The translations under genes were made by a program, and so were the position numbers. From positions 1 to 9,439 of the forward strand of contig DPVW01000480.1 of assembly GCA_003529325.1 (NCBI GenBank): a DNA stretch of 9,439 bases, in the 5' to 3' direction. This document shows positions 1 to 6,551 of this stretch, in pieces. The stretch is from Candidatus Latescibacterota bacterium (GTDB lineage: Bacteria; Latescibacterota; UBA2968; UBA8231). The notes below the pieces were generated by a model. It had not been told where the DNA came from. It ran no database searches and saw only the letters and a list, made by a program, of their open reading frames with translations. Every line of letters begins with the position of its first letter. The first letter of the stretch is position 1.

Positions 1-638
1 GTGCCGCCGAGTCCGACGAGCGGGGCGTTCCGGCTCTTGGTTATCCAGCTGATCGTCGACAGTTGTGCATCGATCTCGACGCGCAGGGCGTCGATGTCCC
101 GATTCGATGGCGGATCCTTGCGCACGAACCGTTCCGTCAGTGCCAAGGCTCCCAGGGTGCGCGACTCGCCGCGTACTTATTGTCCCCCACTCACTTGTGA
201 CAGTTGCGCACTACCGCCGCCGATGTCGAGGATGCAGCCGTCACGGAGGCCGACCTCATTGAGGGCGCCAATGACGCCGTAGTATGCCTCGCGCTCGCCA
301 TCGAGGATGCGCAATTGCAGCCCCAGCTCCTCCTGAATCCGTTCGACGAAGGCGGCGCCATTGGCGGCGTCCCGCACCGCGCTGGTCGCCGTCGACAGGA
401 TGACGTCGGCACCGGTACTGTCGCAGAAGCGTTTGAAGAGGCGCATCGTCGACAGGGCACGGCCTACGGCGGCGTCGCTCAAGCCTTGCCCGGTCATACC
501 TTGACGCAGACGCACGACCTCGCGTATCTCGTCTTCGAGACGATACGAATATCCGGGTACGGCGCTCATGACGACGAGGCGGGCGGTGTTCGATCCCAGG
601 TCGATGATAGCGACGCGCTGTGACGCTCGTGTATTCAT
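1..638 (-). pseudogene. Ppx/GppA-family phosphatase (exopolyphosphatase / pppGpp phosphatase type), interrupted by an in-frame stop and cut by the window edge
   Basis: Reading from the ATG at 638-636, the protein opens with MNTRASQRVAIIDLGSNTARLVV, the first phosphate-binding motif of the Ppx/GppA (actin-like ATPase fold) family. It continues with STATSAVRDAANG, the EREAYYGV region that carries the expected catalytic Glu, and DIGGGSAQLSQV, the second phosphate motif. The family hydrolyses polyphosphate or the pppGpp alarmone in the cytoplasm. After about 153 residues a TAA stop (179-177) follows SGGQ. In the same frame beyond it, family-like sequence resumes (RTLGALALTERF, then a DPPS stretch, then PLVGLGGT at the window edge), so one codon separates the two halves of one gene. 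The gene is divergent from the enolase-superfamily gene, 88 bp away. Either a nonsense mutation or a single-base error explains the stop. The family is clear; which of the two activities it had cannot be told. Family members are usually 300-500 residues, so the C-terminal part lies outside the window. Confidence 0.85.
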
Positions 639-726
639 CCCACGCAGACTACGTTCTGGTCGCCCTGCCTGCAAGGTGGGTGATACTGCTTGTGAACAAA
701 TCTGGTGAGAAGGAGGAGAGGGAGAG

Positions 727-1788
727 GTGAAGATCACAGGATTTGAGCGGACCGTGCTGCGTGTGCCCTTTCGTCCCGGCATTCTGCCGCCACCTGAGTA
801 TGGCGAGTTTTCTCCGGGAGGGGAGCAGTTCAGCTCAGCCTATCCCGAGTCCATCGAACGTCGTTGCCAGGACCTGGTGCGACTCCAGACCGATGAGGGC
901 ATCACCGGTATCGGCATGTCGGGGCCCTATTTTGGCTCTCGACTGGACCAGCCACCTGACTGGCTCGGTCGGAATCCGTTGGACTTTGAGCCTCGTGACC
1001 TAGGCGGGGGTGGCTGGCAGATGGCGATGCTGGATCTGATCGGCAAAACCTTGGGGCAGCCCCTGTATCGGATTTTTGGAGGCTTGGCGCAGGCATCGAT
1101 TCACATCGATTACTGGATTGCTCGCATGAACCCCGAGGACACGGCGGCGGCGGCAAGACGGGCCCTGGCCGAGGGTTTCACGGGGTTGAAAATGAAGTGC
1201 CGTTACGAGGACGGCAATGTCGTCGATCGTGTGCACGCCGTGTTCGATGTGGCGCCGAAGATGCGCGTCGTCGTCGATCCCAATGAGCGTTTTCACACGG
1301 TGGAAAACACCCTCGAACTGGCGCGACCGTTGGAGGGCAAGGACGTCGTTTTCGAGGACCCTATTCCCAAGGATGACTTCAGCCTGTACAAACGTCTGAA
1401 GGAGGAGACCTCGATCCCCATCGCCCCGCACCTGCAAGCCCCACGGCAGGCGATCGAAGTCGTGCACCGCGGTGCCGCCGACGCCTTCAACATCGGGCCC
1501 TCGGACTGGACTTTCCTGCACATGGCGCGTATTGCCGCCGATGGTGGCCTGCCCGTGTGGATCGCCTCCAACGTGGACCTGGGGCTGTTCGACGTCTTCC
1601 GCCTGCACGCCGCCGTGGCGACGCCGAATTGCACCTTCGGTTCGGATCTGTGTGGCAGTTTCGTGCATGAACACACGCTGCTCACCGAACCGCTGGTGGT
1701 CGACGGCCAGGCACAAGCGCCCAGTGGCCCTGGCCTGGGCGTCGATCTCGATGAAGAGGCGGTGCTGCGCTACACGGTCACCGACTGA
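727..1788 (+). CDS. Enolase-superfamily enzyme (mandelate racemase / muconate lactonizing type)
   Basis: This 353-residue cytoplasmic protein has the two-domain layout of the enolase superfamily: an alpha/beta capping domain (about residues 1-115) and a TIM barrel. These enzymes take a proton from the carbon next to a carboxylate, using Mg2+ to stabilise the enolate, and serve as dehydratases, racemases or cycloisomerases of sugar acids and related compounds. Visible barrel residues are the KxK motif LKMK (K155, K157), the first metal ligand D184 in VVVDPNERF and the second, E210, in VFEDPIP. Where the third acidic ligand is expected (after SIPIA) there is PHL, with H235 at that position, so this is not a textbook mandelate racemase or muconate cycloisomerase. 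No Lys is seen on the opposite face, where muconate cycloisomerases have one. The start is GTG, preceded by a very strong purine-rich ribosome-binding stretch (AAGGAGGAGAGGGAGAG, 710-726). The stop lies 13 bp from the end of the convergent PHP gene. Superfamily membership is secure; the substrate cannot be assigned. Confidence 0.92.
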   Translation: MKITGFERTVLRVPFRPGILPPPEYGEFSPGGEQFSSAYPESIERRCQDLVRLQTDEGITGIGMSGPYFGSRLDQPPDWLGRNPLDFEPRDLGGGGWQMAMLDLIGKTLGQPLYRIFGGLAQASIHIDYWIARMNPEDTAAAARRALAEGFTGLKMKCRYEDGNVVDRVHAVFDVAPKMRVVVDPNERFHTVENTLELARPLEGKDVVFEDPIPKDDFSLYKRLKEETSIPIAPHLQAPRQAIEVVHRGAADAFNIGPSDWTFLHMARIAADGGLPVWIASNVDLGLFDVFRLHAAVATPNCTFGSDLCGSFVHEHTLLTEPLVVDGQAQAPSGPGLGVDLDEEAVLRYTVTD

Positions 1789-1801
1789 TCTGCCAATCTG
1801 C

Positions 1802-2734
1802 TCAGTCGCGCAGGTCTACCGGGTTGGACCAGGCCTTGTCGCCCTGCGCACCGATGATCTCGAATCGCACCCACTTGGCGTTGTTGCGCAGCGAGAACGT
1901 CGCCTCGGTAAACAGCTCGCCGCCCTCGCGATATTCGGTCCCGTAGACGTCCTGGATGGCGTGAATGCGGCGGGCTTCGCTGCATTTCACCGTAACCTCG
2001 GCGGTGTTGCCCTCACGGGTGATCTCGATGGAGTGGATCTCCGGCCCCGTGCTGCCATAACTGGCACCCGTTGCCAGGGCCTCCAGAACGGCCTCGGTGG
2101 TACGTTCCTTGACCCGCGCCATGGTCCACGACTCATAGGTGTCGCGGTTGTCTTCGGGGGCGCCATGGGTGTCGTCATTGGCCAGGCAGGGATAGACACG
2201 ACCCTCCAGACTCATCCAGTCGTCCCAGTGGACGGAGCCCTCGCCGCGGCCCATAAAACGGCAGGTGCTATTGAAGACTTCGATGCCGCTGAAACCTGTC
2301 AATGGCAGTGTGTCGCGGATAATGTTGATCGAACTCCAATGTGGATGGGCGAGCCAGACCTGACCCCCTTGCTCGTTGACGTTGTCGATCACGTGTTGCG
2401 GCGGCATTTTGCCGCATTCCATGTCCTGGTGGATGTTGAGGCAGACAAAATGGTGGACCTGCCCGCCAAAGGGGTTGGCGGGATGTAATTCGGCGCCTTC
2501 AATGAGGACAAAATCCTTGGGTACATCCACCGAGTCGACGGGCGTGATCTTGCGATGGTCGGACAGACACAGAAAATCGTATCCCTGTTCCACATACTGG
2601 TCGAGTCGCTGTTGGGGTGGGACGCGGCCATCAGAGTTGGTTGTGTGGCAATGAAGGTTGCCTTTCACCCAGAAATACCCGTCGCTGTCGGACAGGGCGT
2701 AGGGATCGACTAGGGGGCGGGGCGCGTCGGCCAT
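1802..2734 (-). CDS. PHP-domain metal-dependent hydrolase
   Basis: This 310-residue protein carries the ordered metal-ligand set of the PHP (polymerase and histidinol phosphatase) fold. Visible ligands are H28-x-H30 in NLHCHTTNSDG with D35, D59-H60 in CLSDH, E79/E82, H94-H95, H130 and H132 in LAHPH, and D187/D188-x-H190 in ANDDTHG. Such proteins bind up to three metal ions in a distorted TIM barrel and usually hydrolyse phosphoesters. About 80 residues after the last motif (230-310) look like a small beta-rich C-terminal addition. The reading frame stays open upstream to 3148, but that stretch is antisense to the FliG fragment and shows no family match. The start was placed at the second of two adjacent ATGs (2737 and 2734) because an AGGAG sits 6 bases upstream of it. 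No signal peptide is seen. It converges on the enolase-superfamily gene with a 13-bp gap, so the two are not one operon. The substrate is unknown. Confidence 0.9.
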   Translation of the reverse strand: MADAPRPLVDPYALSDSDGYFWVKGNLHCHTTNSDGRVPPQQRLDQYVEQGYDFLCLSDHRKITPVDSVDVPKDFVLIEGAELHPANPFGGQVHHFVCLNIHQDMECGKMPPQHVIDNVNEQGGQVWLAHPHWSSINIIRDTLPLTGFSGIEVFNSTCRFMGRGEGSVHWDDWMSLEGRVYPCLANDDTHGAPEDNRDTYESWTMARVKERTTEAVLEALATGASYGSTGPEIHSIEITREGNTAEVTVKCSEARRIHAIQDVYGTEYREGGELFTEATFSLRNNAKWVRFEIIGAQGDKAWSNPVDLRD

Positions 2735-2792
2735 CATGAACTCCTGGGTGAGATTGCGTGGTGTTGAGGATCGACAGAATCTGGCGTGCAGT

Positions 2793-2798
2793 TGTATA
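2793..2798 (-). promoter_or_regulatory. Possible -10 element for the PHP gene
   Basis: An unusually AT-rich patch for this GC-rich window lies at about 2785-2815, upstream of the PHP gene. On the minus strand it reads TTCTATTCTATACA, and TATACA resembles a sigma-70 -10 hexamer about 55 bp before the chosen start. No good -35 hexamer is seen at 16-18 bp, so this is a weak suggestion based on base composition and one hexamer. Confidence 0.22.
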
Positions 2799-2875
2799 GA
2801 ATAGAAAAACCCAAAGGAACTGCGCCAGCCGCCGATGATGGGAGATAGAAACCCAGTCCCCCACCCGTCGAGGAG

Positions 2876-3070
2876 TTGAAGAGTAAGGTTCTGGGCAACA
2901 TGTCCGAGCGTGTGCGTCAATTCCTCACCGAGGAGATGGAGTTTCTGGGGCCCATGCGACTGACCGAGGTGGAAGAGGTACAGTTGCGCATCGTGCAGCA
3001 GTGCCGTCAGCTCGAGGAGCAGGGACAGATCGTCATCATTCGAGGTGAGGGGAACGAGACATTCGTCTAA
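2876..3070 (+). CDS. fliG: Orphan C-terminal fragment of flagellar motor switch protein FliG (probable gene remnant)
   Basis: The 64-residue frame reads KVLGNMSERVRQFL, EEMEFLGPMRLTEVEE, RQLEEQGQIVI and ends GNETFV. This matches the last ~60 residues of FliG, where NMS-R, (L)GP-RL--VE, R-LE--G-IVI and a terminal aromatic-Val are typical. Full FliG is about 330 residues and forms the rotor ring of the flagellar motor; this end belongs to the C-terminal domain that contacts the stator. Nothing like the missing 270 residues is found upstream. In the same frame a TAG lies at 2846, and the other frames of 2750-2870 show no FliG. Recognisable similarity begins near 2867 (VEELKSK). Possible starts are TTG at 2876, with a GAGGAG directly abutting it (too close to work well), or ATG at 2900 with no clear ribosome-binding site. 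No flagellar gene is nearby. The family match is good; whether anything is translated is doubtful, and a truncated relic is the likeliest reading. Confidence 0.7.
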   Translation: MKSKVLGNMSERVRQFLTEEMEFLGPMRLTEVEEVQLRIVQQCRQLEEQGQIVIIRGEGNETFV

Positions 3071-3071
3071 C

Positions 3072-3084
3072 AGCCCGGAGGGCT
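3072..3084. other. Short perfect hairpin just after the FliG fragment stop
   Basis: AGCCC GGA GGGCT forms a 5-bp GC-rich stem with a 3-base loop, beginning 2 bases after the TAA. No run of T follows on either side, so it is not a convincing intrinsic terminator. It may be chance, or what is left of one. Confidence 0.2.
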
Positions 3085-3154
3085 CGCTCACAGGGTCTCG
3101 CAGGATTGCCGCCAACTTCCATCCATCGCAGTCGAGCCGTAGATTCAACGGTTC

Positions 3155-4135
3155 ATGAACCCACCGCTACCAGATGTCCTGCCCCTGCAACCCTATCTGC
3201 GCGAGATTGTCTGGGGTGGGCGCCGCCTGCAGACGTTCGGCAAGGAGTTGCCTGCTCACGTCCCCATCGGCGAATCCTTCGAGGTCTCGGCACTACCCGA
3301 GCAGGATTCTGTCGTCTCTTCGGGGGATCTATCCGGGTTGGGTCTGCGCGAAGTACTGAGCCGTTACGGACAAGAGCTCGTCGGCGCCGCCGTGACGGCC
3401 CATTATGGCGATGATTTCCCCCTGCTCATCAAGCTGATCGATGCCCAGCAGGATCTCTCGATCCAGGTCCATCCAGACGACGCCTATGCCCGCGCCGAAG
3501 ATCTGGGCAGATTCGGCAAAACCGAGGCCTGGTACGTGCTGCACTCAGATGGCTCAGAGTTGGCTCTGGGACTACGGCAGGGCACAGACGCGGCCGAACT
3601 GAGACAGGCATTGATCGAGGGGCGGGCGAAGGATGCCGTGCTCTATCAGGAGGTCGCCCCTGACGATGTCGTTTTCCTCAAGGCCGGCACCGTCCACGCC
3701 CTCTGTCGCGGGGTGATGGTATACGAGGTGCAGCAGTCGAGTGATCTCACCTTTCGTCTCTACGACTATGGTCGCCCTGGGCTCGATGGCCAACCGCGGG
3801 AGCTGCACCTGGAACGCGGTCTGGCGGTGACCGACTTCACCGCCGCCGTCCCGCACCCCCAGGCAGCACCCGAACCGGGTCCTGAGGGGGCGTTGTTGGT
3901 GGACGCCGAAGAATTCACTCTCACCCTGTGTGGCGCTGAATCAGACAGCCTGTCTACGGCACAGGCCTTCGCCGCCGTCACCGTCATCGCAGGGGCGGGA
4001 AAATTTGCTGGAGTCGAGTTGGACATGGCACAGACCGCTCTGATTCCCGCAGGGCGGGATATTCACATCACCGCAGCCGGCGCAGATCTCCGTTATCTGG
4101 TGGCGGCACCAGGGGTGGGGAGGCAGGCATGCTGA
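3155..4135 (+). CDS. manA: Class I mannose-6-phosphate isomerase
   Basis: This 326-residue cupin-fold zinc enzyme interconverts fructose-6-phosphate and mannose-6-phosphate in the cytoplasm. The zinc ligands are all visible: Q104 and H106 in LSIQVHPDD, E124 in GKTEAWYVL, and H181 in AGTVHAL. The signature YEVQQSSDLTFRLYDYGR follows at 190-207, with the active-site Arg in TFRLYD. The opening LQPYLREIVWGG is typical of the shorter bacterial form (about 315 residues, as in Bacillus) rather than the ~390-residue enterobacterial form. The start is ATG 3155; no clear Shine-Dalgarno is visible before it. The 3' end overlaps the next gene by 7 bases (ATGCTGA), which implies one transcript and probable translational coupling with the GDP-mannose-forming enzyme. 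Together they feed mannose into glycan or polysaccharide synthesis. No frame damage is seen. Assignment is firm. Confidence 0.95.
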   Translation: MNPPLPDVLPLQPYLREIVWGGRRLQTFGKELPAHVPIGESFEVSALPEQDSVVSSGDLSGLGLREVLSRYGQELVGAAVTAHYGDDFPLLIKLIDAQQDLSIQVHPDDAYARAEDLGRFGKTEAWYVLHSDGSELALGLRQGTDAAELRQALIEGRAKDAVLYQEVAPDDVVFLKAGTVHALCRGVMVYEVQQSSDLTFRLYDYGRPGLDGQPRELHLERGLAVTDFTAAVPHPQAAPEPGPEGALLVDAEEFTLTLCGAESDSLSTAQAFAAVTVIAGAGKFAGVELDMAQTALIPAGRDIHITAAGADLRYLVAAPGVGRQAC

Positions 4136-5208
4136 AGTTCGTCATCCGTGCCGGCGGTGTCGGTACCCGGTTGTGGCCGTACAGTCGACAGACCCGGCCC
4201 AAACAATTTCACGCCATGGCTGGCGACCGGACCATGCTGCAACAGGCTGTGGAGCGTATCGCACCGATCGCGGCTGTCGATGACATCTACGTCTCCACCG
4301 GTGCCGGCATGGAACAGCTCGTGCGCGAGCAGCTACCCGAGCTGCCCGAGGATCATCTCATCGTCGAGCCCGCACTTCGTAACACGGGACCGGCTGTCGC
4401 GCTGGAGTGTGCGTTGCTGGAAGCCCGATGGCCGGGATGTACCATCGCCAGTCTCGGTTCCGATCATTACATCGGCAAACCGGAGGAATTCAACCGCCTG
4501 CTGCAAGCGGCGGCGGTGGCGACGGATGAGCACCCGGAGACGTTGTTTACGATAGGGGTCAAGCCGACGCGGCCGGAGACCGGGTATGGGTATATCGGCA
4601 AGGGGGAGGTATTGTGCCAGATCGGCACTGATACCGTCTACCACGTGACGGAATTCACCGAAAAGCCGGAGCCCGATCGGGCCCGCCAATACGTGGACAG
4701 CGGTCAGTATCTATGGAATTCGAACATGTTCGTGTGGAAGGCGCAGACCGTGCTCGATCTGTTCAAGCGCTTTGCGCCCCAGATCCATGAGCGCGCGGTT
4801 CCCATCGGCGCGGCGATCGGCGGCGATTGGCGCGCCGTGCTCGAGCGGGAATATCCGCACATGCCGAATGTCGCCGTGGACAATGCCATCATCGAACCGG
4901 CGCCCAACGTGGCAACCCTCGAAGGGGATATGAACTGGGGGGATATCGGTAGTTGGGCGGCGCTGACCGACGTGCTCGACGCCGATGCCGCCGGCAATCT
5001 GCTCAAAGGGCAGATCATCAGCATTGATGCGCGCAACAGCACCGTCTACGGTCTGCCTGACAAGGTCGTCGCCCTCGTCGGCGTGCAGGATCTCGTCGTC
5101 ATCGACACCGAGGATGCCCTGCTCGTCATGCCGAAGGATCAGGCCCAGCGTGTCAAAGAGATCCTCGAGCGTCTGCAGTCCGACGAAACCCTGCGAAAGC
5201 ACACCTAG
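4129..5208 (+). CDS. manC: Mannose-1-phosphate guanylyltransferase (GDP-mannose pyrophosphorylase)
   Basis: This 359-residue nucleotidyltransferase makes GDP-mannose from GTP and mannose-1-phosphate in the cytoplasm. Motifs in order are: nucleotide-binding AGGVGTRLWPYSR with PKQF (8-27), EPALRNTGPA (80-89), GSDHYI (110-115), PETGYGYI (149-156), FTEKP (176-180), YLWNSNMFVW (194-203) and GDMNWGDIGSW (266-276). The end, MPKDQAQRVKEI, is typical. The length fits the single-domain form without the isomerase domain fused in the ~480-residue enzymes; here the isomerase is the separate gene just upstream. A good ribosome-binding site (GGGGAGG, 4117-4123) lies 5 bases before the ATG, inside the end of manA. 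One oddity: the residue before AGG is Arg7, where a hydrophobic residue is usual, and Val11 stands where Ser or a small residue is common. The rest of the active site looks intact. A phosphomannomutase, needed between the two steps, is not in this window. Confidence 0.95.
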   Translation: MLKFVIRAGGVGTRLWPYSRQTRPKQFHAMAGDRTMLQQAVERIAPIAAVDDIYVSTGAGMEQLVREQLPELPEDHLIVEPALRNTGPAVALECALLEARWPGCTIASLGSDHYIGKPEEFNRLLQAAAVATDEHPETLFTIGVKPTRPETGYGYIGKGEVLCQIGTDTVYHVTEFTEKPEPDRARQYVDSGQYLWNSNMFVWKAQTVLDLFKRFAPQIHERAVPIGAAIGGDWRAVLEREYPHMPNVAVDNAIIEPAPNVATLEGDMNWGDIGSWAALTDVLDADAAGNLLKGQIISIDARNSTVYGLPDKVVALVGVQDLVVIDTEDALLVMPKDQAQRVKEILERLQSDETLRKHT

Positions 5209-5314
5209 TCGGACACGCCCCCAGGCGTCAGACGGTCGTGTTTTTCGGGTTGCGCATGTTCCATCTTGGACTGTTCGTTTTTGCGGTAAGCCGACCCCCT
5301 GACAACGAGAGCTG

Positions 5315-6549
5315 ATGTCCTCCCAACCAAACGCGAGCTGCTGGCGCGTTATCTGCTGCCACATCGCCGCCTCGTCGGTTCGCTGACCGTCTTCCTACTC
5401 TCGAGTATCGGTCTGCAACTCGTCAATCCGCAGATCATGCGTGCCTTTATCGACACGGGCTGCTGCAGACCGGTCTGTCAGAGCTGTTGGCATGAACCAA
5501 TTTCGTGCTGTCATGCACTGCATTGGTTATGTCCGCTGGTACTGGCTCGGCAACATGGCAGGCATCACCATCATCTTCCTCGCCTACCAGGTGCCGGGTC
5601 TGTCGCTCTTCGTCTACTATCTGCCTGGCCTGGCGGATGACCTGGATGTTCGGTTCCACCTTCGCCCGCTTCAAGCAGCTCGCCGTCTCCTTCGATCGCA
5701 TGCGCAAGGTGATGCGCGATGCCCCCGTCGAGGATCTCGTCGCCCACAGTCCGATCTACATGGACGGCGATGCGCCTCCCGTGCCGCAACCTCGCCCAGC
5801 CGATCGCCTCGAGCACCTCGAGGTGCGAGATCTGACCTTCAGCCATCCAGACTCAGGGCGTGGTATCGAGGGTGTGAGTCTGTCCCTCGAATGTGGCACC
5901 TTCACGGTCGTCACGGGACGCATCGGCTCGGGCAAGACCACGTTTCTGCGAGCCCTGCTCGGATTGCTGCATAAGGACCGCGGTCAGATCCTTTGGAATG
6001 GCAAACTCATCGACGCCCCGGCATCCTTCTTCGTGCCGCCACGCTCGGCGTACATATACGCCGCAGGTGCCCTGGCTCTACAGTGCCCCACTGCGCGAGA
6101 ATCTGCTGATGGGTCTGCCGGAGGAAGGGGTCGATCTGGATACGGCGATTCGAGCCGCCGTGCTCGAAGAGGACCTCGGGGATCTTGACGACGGTCTCGA
6201 CACGATGGTCGGCCCCAAGGGGGTGCGCCTCTCCGGTGGCCAGATGCAGCGGACCGCTGCGGCGCGCATGTTCGCACGGGCACCGGAGTTGTTCGTCTTT
6301 GACGATCTGTCCAGCGCCCTCGATGTCGACACGGAGCACATCTTGTGGCAACGCATGTTCGAGCGTCGTGGTACCAGCGCGGGGCAGACCTGTCTCGTCG
6401 TGTCACATCGACGGCCGGCATTAAGGCACGCCGATCAGATCATCGTGTTAAAGGATGGCCGAGTACACGCCGCGGGCACGCTGAACGATCTGCTGGCACG
6501 AAACGAAGAGATGCAGCGTCTGTGGCGGGGCGAGGACGCCGCCGAATAA
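5315..6549 (+). pseudogene. Decayed ABC exporter (half-transporter with fused membrane and ATPase domains)
   Basis: Pieces of one ABC exporter occur in order but in different frames. A start-like ATG (5315) is followed in another frame by TKRELLARYLLPHRR and a first membrane segment (GSLTVFLLSSIGLQLVNPQI, to about 5460). A third frame gives GLLQTGLSELLA and then TGA (5493). A fourth stretch, 5492-5640, reads GYVRWYWLGN and LSLFVYYLPG. The linker and first half of the ATPase follow (FARFKQLAVSFDRM; Walker A GRIGSGKTT near 5914-5943). Near 6051-6060 the frame shifts again, and the rest runs open to 6549: Q-loop PQVPWLY, signature LSGGQMQRTAAARM, Walker B ELFVFDDLSSAL and H-loop LVVSHRR. Only about 110 codons cover a membrane domain that normally takes about 300, so a large internal deletion is likely as well as at least four frame changes. 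The longest surviving frame lacks Walker A, so no working ATPase can be made. It lies 106 bp after manC on the same strand. What it exported is unknown. Confidence 0.85.
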
Positions 6550-6551
6550 CA

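Noticed and set aside
204..623. Open plus-strand frame opposite the Ppx/GppA gene
   Set aside because: Codon use and composition are those of an antisense shadow, and the opposite strand has clear Ppx/GppA motifs.
2735..3148. The PHP reading frame stays open upstream for another 137 codons
   Set aside because: The extension is antisense to the FliG-like frame, shows no PHP-family features, and a good AGGAG precedes the ATG at 2734.
5215..5228. ACGCC-CCCA-GGCGT hairpin after manC as a terminator
   Set aside because: The stem is only 5 bp and the nearest T-run (GTTTTT, near 5239) begins about 10 bases later, so it does not meet the usual form of an intrinsic terminator.
5492..5496. ATGA overlap inside the ABC exporter remnant as a genuine gene junction
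   Set aside because: The pieces on both sides are parts of one membrane domain, and there is no complete product on either side; the overlap is most likely chance at a deletion point.
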